Origin: a virus
Direction: 5' to 3' (one strand)
Virus record (IMG/VR): IMGVR_UViG_3300019850_000136
Span: 1-36,219 of that record
DNA: 36,219 bases
The stretch's first letter is position 1; each line of letters opens with the position of its first letter. A model generated the notes under the pieces. That model searched no databases. It saw nothing but the letters and a program-made list of their open reading frames with translations, and was not told the DNA's origin. Made by a program: the position numbers and the translations under genes. Positions 20,957-29,288 of this stretch are shown in pieces.

Positions 20957-20998
20957 TTGTAATATAATAAATATTACAATATATTTGTTATATATAAT
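20957..20998 (+). promoter_or_regulatory. Promoter/operator of the 58-residue gene and SF2 helicase (TGTAATA family)
   Basis: TTGTAATAT (20957-20965) and ATATTACAA (20971-20979) form a perfect 9-bp inverted repeat with a 5-base spacer. It overlaps a TACAAT -10 candidate (20975-20980); TATAAT also occurs at 20993-20998. AAAAGGATTAATT precedes the ATG at 21012. Same operator type as upstream of 10869 on the - strand. Confidence 0.6.
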
Positions 20999-21011
20999 AA
21001 AAGGATTAATT

Positions 21012-21188
21012 ATGAGAATAACAAATGGAAGTGTCAATGGCACGTTGACACTTGAACAACACGGGAAAGTTTTGATTTTTCGGATACATTGGGATGATGA
21101 TGATCAAGTAGCATTCAGATACGTAGATGTCCCTCCACACAGGGCACTACAAGAATTTTTGGAAGCCAATTTCGCTAGAAAGCTATAG
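21012..21188 (+). CDS. Small protein, KTSC-like
   Basis: A 58-residue protein. The pattern of two strands, then FRYVDVPPHRALQEFLEANF, resembles the end of KTSC-type domains (xYxYxxVPxxxxxxLxxA), small modules often found in phages and near nucleic-acid enzymes. Similarity is weak and the domain lacks the usual terminal motif. The ATG at 21012 follows AAAAGGATTAATT. Its stop lies one base before the helicase ATG, so translation is coupled to the helicase. Confidence 0.6.
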   Translation: MRITNGSVNGTLTLEQHGKVLIFRIHWDDDDQVAFRYVDVPPHRALQEFLEANFARKL

Positions 21189-21189
21189 C

Positions 21190-23046
21190 ATGGCATTCAA
21201 ACCTCGAGAATATCAGCTTGATATTGCGAACAAGATCGCGACTTCAAGCGAAAAACGTATATTAGTTCAACTCCTCACGGGTATGGGAAAAACAAAACTA
21301 TCTTTTTACCTAATGGATGAATTATTAAGGAATAAAACTTTCCTTTTCCTCACTCCTCGGATAAATCTAGCTCTTCAAACGTTCCAAGAGCGTGGAGGGC
21401 TGGGACTAATTCAAGGAGCAACAAAACGCAATCTCTCTAGTAGGATAGTAGTCGGAACAGCTCAAACAGTAGCTAGAAGAGCAGAAAAAAAACAATTTAG
21501 CTTGAATCGTTTCGATTATATCGTTATTGATGAAGTGCATGCTATCAAATATAGGGACACTACAATATTTTCAAAGATGAGTGACCCTCAAAAGATAGAA
21601 GCCCTGGCATCTCATGCCAAAATCATTGCACTCACTGCTACCCCATTCAACGGCGATGCAACCCCCCTGATAGGTTGGGGAAAAAGTGAATGTGTGACCT
21701 TTGGAGAAGAATACGATTTTGACTATGCCGTAGGAAAAGGCTATCTTTCTGATGTACTCATTCGTGAAGTTGCTGAAATTGATGATACAAAACTGAAAAT
21801 TTCAAAATCAACAAAAGACTTCACAGAAAAATCAGTGAACGAAATGATAGATGACAATCCCACTCTTGATATCGTCGGCTCTTGCAGTCCGTACATAGTT
21901 GGGAAAACAGCCGTGTTTGCGTCATCTATCAAACATTGTGATGACCTTAACAAAGAGTTTTTATCTCATGGGTACAAAAGTGAAGTGATGCACTCTAAGA
22001 TGGTAGGAAAGCCTCATAGCGCCCTTGAGCGATTTAACCTGGGGAAGATTGATGTGCTCATTACCAAGGATATGTTGAGCTTTGGGCAAGACGTGAAGAA
22101 TCTTGAAACACTCATTTTTGCGACAGCTGTAGCCTCAATTAGTCGTTTTCTCCAGATGATAGGGCGTGGGCTACGTCCGAGCCAGAACAAAACATACTGC
22201 CATATCTTAGATTGCATGGGAAATGTGAACAGATTGGGGCATCCATTTGACAAAGTGACGATATCAGGGAAAGCAGAGAATAGAAAAGAGCCCGTTTTTT
22301 GCAAAGAATGTGGGAGCAAAAAGCCCCTGCTTCTCATAGAAAAAAAAGAGTTGCCAAAGTTTGAAATGATGAAAATCACAAAACAATGCAAAGAGTGTTT
22401 TGAAAAAGTTGAAACTTTGCTACCCATGCCAATGATAAAATGTGAAAAATGTATGAGGATGTACAAGCTCACAGACACCATAGCCGTCAAAACAAATATA
22501 TTTTCAAGATGTGAGTGCGGGTATCTCACCTTGATTGACACTCTCACGCCAAAAGATATGATGATATCTTTCAGAAACAGAGACGACGCAAAAAGAAAAA
22601 TCGTTGAAGCTTCAAAACAGCGTATGATGGGTGAAGAACTAGATTCATTTCTCACTCAGTTTGCTATATTTTCTGTGTATTGCAAAGAGGAAGATTTAGG
22701 CTCAATCATGAATTTCATGCTAAATCTAAAGGATAACTATAGCGACAACAGCCTCTCAAAAATAACAGAGAGAATGAAGCAAAGCAATAAAAAAAACAGT
22801 AAGTCTGTAAAGAGTAGATTTATTTCGTCTTTGAATACGTTACAAGGAAAAATTGATTATGAGTTTGTAGATTTTCTTTTTAAAAATTTAAAAAATGACG
22901 AACAAAATAAAGTATTTCTCCTACTTGATAAAATCAGAAAACAAATCAAAAGGGACAAAGCAAAAAAACAAAATGGTATAATCTCTACAAAGCGATTGAT
23001 TAGCCTGGCCAAAAGAAACATTGAAGAATTAAAGGATAAGAAATGA
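21190..23046 (+). CDS. SF2 DNA/RNA helicase with zinc-binding insert
   Basis: A 618-residue UvsW/RAD25-like helicase. Motif I TGMGKT (30-35), motif II DEVH (114-117), motif III TATPF (149-153) and motif VI QMIGRGLRPS (322-331) are intact. After the core come four Cys pairs (371/374, 400/403, 418/421, 441/443) that would form two zinc ribbons, then a helical, lysine-rich C-terminus (about 480-618). Such enzymes remodel forks and dissolve R-loops in phage replication. The start at 21190 has only a weak ribosome site and depends on coupling to the 58-residue gene; a longer frame to 21127 overlaps that gene and is unlikely. Confidence 0.85.
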   Translation: MAFKPREYQLDIANKIATSSEKRILVQLLTGMGKTKLSFYLMDELLRNKTFLFLTPRINLALQTFQERGGLGLIQGATKRNLSSRIVVGTAQTVARRAEKKQFSLNRFDYIVIDEVHAIKYRDTTIFSKMSDPQKIEALASHAKIIALTATPFNGDATPLIGWGKSECVTFGEEYDFDYAVGKGYLSDVLIREVAEIDDTKLKISKSTKDFTEKSVNEMIDDNPTLDIVGSCSPYIVGKTAVFASSIKHCDDLNKEFLSHGYKSEVMHSKMVGKPHSALERFNLGKIDVLITKDMLSFGQDVKNLETLIFATAVASISRFLQMIGRGLRPSQNKTYCHILDCMGNVNRLGHPFDKVTISGKAENRKEPVFCKECGSKKPLLLIEKKELPKFEMMKITKQCKECFEKVETLLPMPMIKCEKCMRMYKLTDTIAVKTNIFSRCECGYLTLIDTLTPKDMMISFRNRDDAKRKIVEASKQRMMGEELDSFLTQFAIFSVYCKEEDLGSIMNFMLNLKDNYSDNSLSKITERMKQSNKKNSKSVKSRFISSLNTLQGKIDYEFVDFLFKNLKNDEQNKVFLLLDKIRKQIKRDKAKKQNGIISTKRLISLAKRNIEELKDKK

Positions 23047-23468
23047 AAAAAATAAAAAAAGAGGAATTGATTCATGCTGAGTTGAATCATGGATTGAAAA
23101 AAAATTGTCTAATAAACTTATATTATGATAAAAGGAAAAGAGCTGGAGCTTTTCAAAAAATGATGGAATATGGGAAAACAGTAGATGAAGCATATTCAAA
23201 TCTTGAATATGCTTCTATGAAGCTACGTGATGATATATATATGATTCTTGTGTATTTCGATGAAAGAGAGCAAAGATATGCACTATATGAAGTTCCTGCG
23301 TGTCAAGAATTTTTCAAAAATAAAAAACACTGCAGATTTTTCATTGAAAAGCATTGCTTATTCTTGAATCCATCCATTCTAACTATGCTGAAGTATATGC
23401 CACTATTTCAAAGTATCAAGGAGTATTATAAAGATTCGTTCGAAGAAATTTATAATTATTTTTCATAA
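23043..23468 (+). CDS. Unknown protein downstream of the helicase
   Basis: A 141-residue protein, not recognised. It starts in an ATGA overlap with the helicase stop, with AAAGGATAAGAA as ribosome site. Mixed helix-strand composition: basic N-terminus (MKKIKKEELIHAELNHG), strand pair (RDDIYMILVYFDEREQRYAL), Cys/His pairs (KKHCRFFIEKHC, about 105-116) that might bind a metal, and a hydrophobic helical end. No active site can be named. It is the last gene before the terminase promoter and probably an early gene. Confidence 0.6.
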   Translation: MKKIKKEELIHAELNHGLKKNCLINLYYDKRKRAGAFQKMMEYGKTVDEAYSNLEYASMKLRDDIYMILVYFDEREQRYALYEVPACQEFFKNKKHCRFFIEKHCLFLNPSILTMLKYMPLFQSIKEYYKDSFEEIYNYFS

Positions 23469-23470
23469 CA

Positions 23471-23485
23471 TGATATAATATCAAC
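23471..23485 (+). promoter_or_regulatory. Terminase promoter, extended -10, likely leaderless transcript
   Basis: TGATATAAT at 23471-23479 is a perfect extended -10 box. The expected start, six or seven bases later, coincides with the ATG at 23486, and no Shine-Dalgarno sequence lies between. Confidence 0.6.
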
Positions 23486-23830
23486 ATGTATACAAGACTA
23501 AAACAAGAAATATTAGCATTGTTGAAAAAAAAGGACAATGCTGATATCCTTGAAGATGCGTCAACTTCCCTAATGCTCTCATCTATGCAAAATCTTTTGG
23601 AAAACATAGACGATATCAAAGAAGAACTCTCATACATTCCTATAGAAGAGACAGAGAAGAGGAAAGAGTGTAGAGAGGAGCTCACAGCCTTGAGCCTCCA
23701 AGTTCTGAAATACTCATCTTCCATCATGAGATATATCGACAATTCGAAAACACGAAATAATATATCTTCTGGAGGGTTGATAAACATGCCACTCCTCACT
23801 GTCAAAGACCTATATGAATCTGAATCCTAA
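23486..23830 (+). CDS. Probable small terminase subunit
   Basis: A 114-residue, highly helical protein encoded directly upstream of and overlapping the large terminase by 17 bases. The N-terminus (YTRLKQEILALLKKKDNADI) could be DNA-binding, and the centre is a coiled-coil-like oligomerisation region rich in Glu/Leu. Size and position fit a small terminase that recognises pac and loads the large subunit. No sequence signature was recognised, so the call is by synteny. There is no ribosome site; a leaderless mRNA is likely. If so, the pac site may lie within or near this gene. Confidence 0.55.
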   Translation: MYTRLKQEILALLKKKDNADILEDASTSLMLSSMQNLLENIDDIKEELSYIPIEETEKRKECREELTALSLQVLKYSSSIMRYIDNSKTRNNISSGGLINMPLLTVKDLYESES

Positions 23831-25202
23831 TCTAAAAGATTTTTGGTTCACTCCTAAAAATAAAATCATAAAATCAAGGTACAAAGTACTGTACGGTGGG
23901 CGTTCCTCCTCTAAATCCCACGACATTGCCAGGATGCTGATATTTCTCTCCATCAACATGAAAAAGCGTATTCTTTGTTTGAGAATGTTCCAAGTGAGAT
24001 TGAGCGATTCAGTCTATTCACTACTTCAAGACATTATCTATCAGTCTCATCTTGATGGATATTTCAAATTCACAAAATCATCTATTATTTGCACTGTTAC
24101 GGGCAGTGAGTTTCTATTCTACGGTATTGCTCGGAACACATCCCAACTCAAGGGTCTTGAAGCTATAGACATCGCATTCATTGAGGAAGCTGAAACGCTC
24201 ACGAAAGAAGCTTTTGATATCATCACTCCTACAATCAGGGCTGAAAATAGTGAGATTATCATAGCTTTCAATCCTCAACTGGACACAGATTTTGTATATG
24301 ATTATTTTATTGTGAACACTCCAAAAAATGCAAGGATTCGGCACATCAACTACACCGAAAATCCCTATCTTTCAAACACTATGCTGAATGATATCGAGAT
24401 TTTTAAGGCTCAAGATTATGAGGCATTTAAGCATCTTTTCCTTGGATATCCAAAAACTGATGATGTTGAATCAGTGATACAGAAAAGTACACTTTTGGCA
24501 TGTATTGGAGCGAAAAAAAAGCTAAAGAAAAGGGGTTTCTCTTTTAATAATTCTAAAAGAGTCATTGGGTATGACGTGGCTGATATGGGTGGAGATACTA
24601 ACGCATATTGTGTACTGGATGGTATAGAAATTGTCGACATTGTGGAGTGGAAAGGGGAAGAAAATGGGTTGATGGAATCGAGTAGAAAAGTACACAGTAG
24701 AGCAAAAAAAGATAATTGTGAAGTAGTTTACGATTCAGTTGGGGTTGGTGCTGGAGTCGGTTCAAACTTCAAGATTTTGAACAGTCAAGACCCACATCAC
24801 GCGATAAAATTTACAAAGTTTGTAGCTGGTGGAGCAGTATTTAAACCAAATTCCTTCTATCGAATTGGAGCAGTCACGACAGAAATCAAAAATAAGGACT
24901 ATTTCGAGAATATCAAGGCTCAAGCATGGATTACGCTTAGAGATAGGCTCAAGGCTACTGAAAGGGCATTGAACGGCTCTATTGTTGAAAAAGAAGAGGA
25001 TTTGATATCAATCTCAAAAGATATTTCACTTCTAAACAAGCTAATCAAAGAGCTCACAACCCCCCACCTCATCCGTTCTGAAAATCAAAAGAATGCAATA
25101 GAAAAAAAGAAAGATATGATAAAGCGTGGAGTGAAATCTCCAAATCTTGCCGATGCTTTGGTTATGACAATCCTCGGAACAAAAGCAAAATGGAGTATTT
25201 AG
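23814..25202 (+). CDS. terL: Terminase large subunit
   Basis: A 462-residue packaging motor and nuclease. ATPase: Walker A-like YGGRSSSKS (27-35), Walker B IDIAFIEEAE with Glu124-Glu125, coupling motif IIIAFNPQ (148-155). RNase H-like nuclease: Asp254 in GYDVADMGGD, Asp307 in VVYDSVGVGAG, and the C-terminal SPNLADALVM Asp near 449. This is the PBSX/P22-like (headful) terminase group. A headful enzyme agrees with the circular map. It overlaps the small subunit gene and is followed by a 200-base gap. Confidence 0.95.
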   Translation: MNLNPNLKDFWFTPKNKIIKSRYKVLYGGRSSSKSHDIARMLIFLSINMKKRILCLRMFQVRLSDSVYSLLQDIIYQSHLDGYFKFTKSSIICTVTGSEFLFYGIARNTSQLKGLEAIDIAFIEEAETLTKEAFDIITPTIRAENSEIIIAFNPQLDTDFVYDYFIVNTPKNARIRHINYTENPYLSNTMLNDIEIFKAQDYEAFKHLFLGYPKTDDVESVIQKSTLLACIGAKKKLKKRGFSFNNSKRVIGYDVADMGGDTNAYCVLDGIEIVDIVEWKGEENGLMESSRKVHSRAKKDNCEVVYDSVGVGAGVGSNFKILNSQDPHHAIKFTKFVAGGAVFKPNSFYRIGAVTTEIKNKDYFENIKAQAWITLRDRLKATERALNGSIVEKEEDLISISKDISLLNKLIKELTTPHLIRSENQKNAIEKKKDMIKRGVKSPNLADALVMTILGTKAKWSI

Positions 25203-25403
25203 ACTGGCTAAAAACAAAAATATAAAAGAAATACGATATAATGTTTTTGTAGCAACATCTATTTTTTCATTTTCTGATAAGTGCTACTCCTTTAATTTCC
25301 CTCTCCCAAATTAAAATTAATCCTTTTATTCTCAATCTCTTCTAGGAGGGGGGTTTCACTCCATATATGCTACAATACAACATATCAAAACAAAGGAAAA
25401 ACT
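25203..25403 (+). promoter_or_regulatory. Terminase-fibre intergenic region with two promoters
   Basis: TATAAT at 25237-25242 and TACAAT near 25371-25376 are -10 boxes; the second is closer to the fibre gene (AAAGGAAAAACT before ATG 25404). Between them GTAGCA (about 25249) can pair with TGCTAC (about 25281), and CTCCT with AGGAG further on. The first promoter would give a leader or short RNA of about 110 bases before the second. No gene is seen in it. Confidence 0.45.
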
Positions 25404-28394
25404 ATGGCAACAAATGCATACCCTGACGGATACACAGGCTTTCGAGACGGTTCAGGTGGGACAGGAAGCAACACTACAGACCTCACGCAGTATGATGAGG
25501 TGAAAACATACGACTCGTCAAAAACTGGAGAATCAAACAATATATATATAGATGAATCCACAGATGCACTATATATATATCATGATAGTGCATACCATGG
25601 AGTCTCAGGTGGTGGAGGTGCTGATGCATTCCTCACGGTAGTAGTCCGAACAAACACTACTACTGATGTTCCTCCCACAGCTACAGAAGTTGTGTCACCT
25701 GCAAAAAATGCAACGGCAAGAGTGAAACTCTCAAACGGAGTAGTAGAGTACTATATTTTTGGAGGAGTCACGTGGAGCAAAGTAGATGCTATTGACTTGA
25801 AAAATGATGGAAATATGACAATCATCAAGCGAACAACAACGGAAGAAGATGCATATCCCACAAACACTGAAGCCCCAAATCCTATCGATGGAGATACAGC
25901 TCAAATCAATTTGAATGATGAAACTCTTGAATATTATGCCTATGACGGATCGGCCTGGAATAAGCTAGATAGAATCAACATCACGCAAGATGGGAGATAT
26001 CTCGTTGTTCCACGTACTGATACAACTCAGAATACAGCCCCTACATCTACAGAGTTCCCAACCCCTGAAAAAGGAGATAGTGCCAAAGTGATTTTAGGAG
26101 ATGAATATATTGAAGACTATTTACATGACGGTTCAGCTTGGAATAGAATCAGTATCGTGGATATTCGAGGAGACGGGAAACATGTAGTGATAGTACGTTC
26201 AGACGATACGAAAGATACAGCCCCAACATCTACAGAGTTTCCAACTCCAAAAAAAGGAGACACAGCGAAAATAAACCTAAACAACAACTTCATTGAGGAC
26301 TATTTGCACGATGGGACGGCGTGGAATAAAGTCAACTTCTTTGATATTCGAGGAGATGGGAAGCTTGGGCTCATCATGCGAACTGATGAAACTGAAGACA
26401 CAGCCCCAACATCTACAGAGTTTCCAACGCCAATATCTGGAGACGTTGCACGCATCAATCTAAAAGGCAAAGTTGCAGAGTATTGGGACTACGACGGGAC
26501 GACTTGGAGCAAAACAGACCGTATTGATGTTCTCTGGGACGGTAGACACTTGGCTATTTCAAGAACAGACGATACGCAAGATACAGTTCCAACATCTACA
26601 GAGTTTGCAGATGCAAAAAAAGGAGACACAGCAAAAATAAATCTAAACAACAATTGCATCGAGGACTACTATTTTGATGGGACGAACTGGACAAAAACGA
26701 GTAGTTTGGATACTCGAGGAGATGGGAACATCTTGATTATTAAGAGAAATAACACCACAGAGGATTCAGCTCCAACCTCGTCGGAAGCCCCGAATCCCAT
26801 CATTGGCGACGTTGTAAAAGTGAACCTAAATGACAAAATAAACGAGTATTGGACACACGACGGTACAGCATGGACGAAAACAGACCGTGTAAATGTTTGG
26901 GGGGACGGGGCTCTATTTGTCCTACAGAGAACAGACGGGACAGAGAACACAGAACCAACATCGTCTGAAATTGCAGACCCAAAAAATGGGGACGTTGCAC
27001 ATGTGAATCTGAACAGCGAGATACTGGAACTTTGGAGCTTTGGGACAGACTGGACAAAAGCAGACCGTGTAAACTTACGAGGGGACGGCTCTCCGAAACC
27101 AATCAAGCGAAACGATACTACAGAAGACACAGCCCCCTCATCGTCTGAAGTTTCAAACCCAAAAAATGGGGACGTTGCCTTTGTGAATCTCAATGATGTG
27201 ATTTTGGAATACTGGGCATATACTACGTCATGGGCAAAAACAATGTCATATCGTTTTGATAGCCTTGGCATATCTCAAACTATCACGACTTCTACAAATG
27301 TCACAGATGTGAAGATGAATGACACATATGAGATTGATGCAAACGCTTCTGATGTCACATTGACATTGCCAACGCCCTCAACTATCCCAAACGGGACTAG
27401 GATGACCGTGAAATGTATAGATGATACAAACGTGGCAAGGATTGATACGGCTGACAGTTCCTTGATTGACAGCGAAGATGGGCATACTTTTTCACGTGCA
27501 AAAGAATCAGTTTGCCTGATTGTTCTTGATGGATTGTGGAAGATAGAAAGTAGTTTCTTTTTTAACGATATTTATGGTATCACAGAAGCTTTCACGCGCG
27601 GGAATGCTGTTGAAAATCTTGAGCCAACTGATACCGAAGTTCCAAACCCTACAAGTGGAGCAACTGCAATCATCAATCTTGATGAGGAAATTATTGAACA
27701 TTGGAATTTTGATGGGACAGCTTGGAACAAAAAAATATCATACCATCTTAATCCTCCCTCAAATGTTCAAACGTTCAATGTTGACACTACTCTCTCATCT
27801 GTCCAAAATGGAGATATCTACCAACTTGATCCATCGAACAATAGCGTGAGATTGACGCTGCCCACGCCATCGAACATCGCCGTTGGAACAAAAGTATCTA
27901 TCAAAGCAACTCCAACGACTGCCCCATACGCGAATACCCTTTCTTTTGATGTTGCTGATTCTTCTACTATCGAAGACAAGACAACTATCACTCTTTCACG
28001 TGCCAGTGAGTCATATGTACTTGTCCAATCTGGGACAAACTGGGCAGTGACGGGAACATACAACAATTTTGATGTTGGCTCAGGTACTGCGATTCCATTC
28101 CTTGACAACTCAGGAGATACAAATCAGGGCTATGTTGATATTGGAAACTTGAGATTTATTTACGGGTATGAAGATAACACATCAAACACAGGAACAACAA
28201 TACTCCCTGCTAGTTTTGCAAATGGGAATTACAATATCACAGCAACAATAAACAACACGAATACATCAAACAGATTCAGTATTACGGCTGTTCCCACTGA
28301 TGTCAACACCTTTGATTTTGTGAAGCAATCCAGTGCCCTGGGTGGTTCATGTAGTGACCCATTCTTTTATCAAGCATTTGGGCGAAAACCCTAA
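25404..28394 (+). CDS. Large repetitive tail fibre/adhesin
   Basis: A 996-residue protein. After a Gly/Ser-rich N-terminus (1-75), about nine tandem units of roughly 61 residues run from about 76 to 625, each with a core like TAPTSTEFPTPKKGDTAKIN and then DYLHDGTAWNKV and DIRGDG. Two related beta-domains (about 630-725 and 785-885: LTLPTPSTIPNGTRMTVK / LTLPTPSNIAVGTKVSIK) flank a tenth unit. The C-terminal 110 residues (GNLRFIYGYE...YQAFGRKP) resemble gp53-like fibre tips that bind receptors. Repeats 3-6 are close at DNA level. It is probably a side fibre. It is transcribed alone, between terminase and lysis genes. Confidence 0.75.
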   Translation: MATNAYPDGYTGFRDGSGGTGSNTTDLTQYDEVKTYDSSKTGESNNIYIDESTDALYIYHDSAYHGVSGGGGADAFLTVVVRTNTTTDVPPTATEVVSPAKNATARVKLSNGVVEYYIFGGVTWSKVDAIDLKNDGNMTIIKRTTTEEDAYPTNTEAPNPIDGDTAQINLNDETLEYYAYDGSAWNKLDRINITQDGRYLVVPRTDTTQNTAPTSTEFPTPEKGDSAKVILGDEYIEDYLHDGSAWNRISIVDIRGDGKHVVIVRSDDTKDTAPTSTEFPTPKKGDTAKINLNNNFIEDYLHDGTAWNKVNFFDIRGDGKLGLIMRTDETEDTAPTSTEFPTPISGDVARINLKGKVAEYWDYDGTTWSKTDRIDVLWDGRHLAISRTDDTQDTVPTSTEFADAKKGDTAKINLNNNCIEDYYFDGTNWTKTSSLDTRGDGNILIIKRNNTTEDSAPTSSEAPNPIIGDVVKVNLNDKINEYWTHDGTAWTKTDRVNVWGDGALFVLQRTDGTENTEPTSSEIADPKNGDVAHVNLNSEILELWSFGTDWTKADRVNLRGDGSPKPIKRNDTTEDTAPSSSEVSNPKNGDVAFVNLNDVILEYWAYTTSWAKTMSYRFDSLGISQTITTSTNVTDVKMNDTYEIDANASDVTLTLPTPSTIPNGTRMTVKCIDDTNVARIDTADSSLIDSEDGHTFSRAKESVCLIVLDGLWKIESSFFFNDIYGITEAFTRGNAVENLEPTDTEVPNPTSGATAIINLDEEIIEHWNFDGTAWNKKISYHLNPPSNVQTFNVDTTLSSVQNGDIYQLDPSNNSVRLTLPTPSNIAVGTKVSIKATPTTAPYANTLSFDVADSSTIEDKTTITLSRASESYVLVQSGTNWAVTGTYNNFDVGSGTAIPFLDNSGDTNQGYVDIGNLRFIYGYEDNTSNTGTTILPASFANGNYNITATINNTNTSNRFSITAVPTDVNTFDFVKQSSALGGSCSDPFFYQAFGRKP
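25633..27730 (+). repeat. Tandem ~183-bp repeats within the fibre gene
   Basis: The block encoding the 61-residue units is repetitive at DNA level. For example ACATCTACAGAGTTTCCAAC or a close variant recurs near 26045, 26229, 26410 and 26593, and GGGGACGTTGC at 26990 and 27170. In-register recombination by the ERF system could add or remove units and change fibre length. Confidence 0.75.
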
Positions 28395-28398
28395 TTAT

Positions 28399-28428
28399 TA
28401 AGAGAGAGAGAAATTTCTCTCTCTCTTA
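28399..28428. terminator. Perfect GA/TC palindrome after the fibre gene
   Basis: Arms 28399-28413 and 28414-28428 are fully complementary with alternating GA and TC, five bases after the fibre stop. As RNA it is a strong stem, though with no loop beyond the central AAATTT and no T-run. Terminator or mRNA-end stabiliser. Confidence 0.6.
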
Positions 28429-28446
28429 TCCATTCCTTAAGTTTCC

Positions 28447-28487
28447 TATAATATACTATTTCAATAAAAATAAACAAAGGACTTTAT
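28447..28487 (+). promoter_or_regulatory. Lysis cassette promoter
   Basis: TATAAT at 28447-28452 and AAAGGAC near 28475-28481 before the ATG at 28488. There is no clear -35 box. Confidence 0.55.
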
Positions 28488-28823
28488 ATGTTAGATTTTT
28501 TAGAGGAAATGAGCAATCAATATCACGGTATTGTGTTGGCTTTTTTCGTGTTTATCTTCTCACTTTTCTTCTCAGCAATTTCATATGTGAAGAGAAACAT
28601 ACAATACATCAAAGAGAGCTCTATCCGTATGAATCTTTTTGAGATAGTAATCAACTCATTGATTTCAGCTGTATTTGGGGTGGTATTGCTTCAAATACTT
28701 GAAGAGTATTACCCTCATTTTTCAGATTTGACAAAGGCGACTTTTGCTATATTCGGTAGTGGATTCCTACACATTTTTGTGCTATTCATATACGTGAAAC
28801 TCGGAATCAAAAATGAAAAATAA
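28488..28823 (+). CDS. Probable holin (three membrane segments)
   Basis: A 111-residue protein with hydrophobic stretches near 15-33 (GIVLAFFVFIFSLFFSAIS), 49-66 (FEIVINSLISAVFGVVLL) and 82-103 (FAIFGSGFLHIFVLFIYV), and a short charged C-terminus. Three segments with a short tail fit class I-like holins. Membrane lesions made by it would release the endolysin encoded 470 bases downstream. No family motif was recognised, so the call is from topology and context. The 69-residue membrane protein follows 11 bases later. Confidence 0.65.
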   Translation: MLDFLEEMSNQYHGIVLAFFVFIFSLFFSAISYVKRNIQYIKESSIRMNLFEIVINSLISAVFGVVLLQILEEYYPHFSDLTKATFAIFGSGFLHIFVLFIYVKLGIKNEK

Positions 28824-28834
28824 AAAGGCAAAAA

Positions 28835-29044
28835 ATGCACGAATTTATGATACTGACAGGGATTTTTTTCCTGATATATACAGTTTTTGAACGTGATGAG
28901 CTGTGGGCGTTGACGGTGTACACTGTTTGTTTTGTGGCGATGATAGTAGTGGGGGATACACTATTATCTTTCTCAATACTTCTTTTTTTTATCTTTGATA
29001 CCATCAGGGATTTAGTGCAAGACTATGCGAAAGTAGATTCATAA
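28835..29044 (+). CDS. Small membrane protein, possible second holin/antiholin
   Basis: A 69-residue protein with three hydrophobic stretches (MILTGIFFLIYTVF; LWALTVYTVCFVAMIVV; LLSFSILLFFIFDTI) and a charged tail. Paired small membrane genes next to a holin often encode an antiholin or second holin that sets lysis time. AAAAAGGC lies before the ATG. It is assigned by topology and place only. Confidence 0.55.
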   Translation: MHEFMILTGIFFLIYTVFERDELWALTVYTVCFVAMIVVGDTLLSFSILLFFIFDTIRDLVQDYAKVDS

Positions 29045-29053
29045 TAAAAAATA

Positions 29054-29072
29054 TGATAAAATAGCTTATACT
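29054..29072 (+). promoter_or_regulatory. Possible promoter of the lipoprotein-endolysin pair
   Basis: TGATAAAAT (29054-29062) and TATACT (29067-29072) are -10 candidates in the 45-base gap. AAAGGAA is the ribosome site for ATG 29090. Confidence 0.4.
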
Positions 29073-29089
29073 ATTTCAAAGGAATATTA

Positions 29090-29278
29090 ATGTATAAACT
29101 TATTTTATCGATTATACTACTTCTATTGTGCACGGGGTGCTATACCCCTCAATCTATTGCAATCTCTCCCTGTGTCCAACCCGACTATTTCGAATTTGGT
29201 GAAGATGAAAACAATGATACAAACTACAGTATTGTGAACTTTTTCTATAAAAAAGACACAAATATAACGAATTATTAA
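29090..29278 (+). CDS. Small lipoprotein, possible outer-membrane spanin or exclusion protein
   Basis: A 62-residue protein with a basic-hydrophobic signal (YKLILSIILLLLCTGC) whose Cys near position 17 is in a lipobox-like LCTGC context. The mature part (about 45 residues) is acidic and Asn-rich with one further Cys. Small phage lipoproteins in lysis cassettes are usually Rz1-type outer spanins, but no inner spanin is seen nearby. A receptor-blocking lipoprotein like T5 Llp is an alternative. It is coupled to the endolysin gene 10 bases downstream. Confidence 0.6.
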   Translation: MYKLILSIILLLLCTGCYTPQSIAISPCVQPDYFEFGEDENNDTNYSIVNFFYKKDTNITNY

Positions 29279-29288
29279 AAGGAAAATC

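Noticed and set aside
22014-22655. 213-codon frame on - inside the SF2 helicase gene
   Set aside because: Antisense to intact helicase and zinc motifs; no promoter or ribosome site; hydrophobic, low-complexity product.
26669-27271. 200-codon frame on - inside the fibre gene
   Set aside because: Shadow of the repeat units; its repeats follow the sense-strand period.
25404-28394. Diversity-generating retroelement target
   Set aside because: No reverse transcriptase gene or template repeat is present; the repeats are tandem within the gene.
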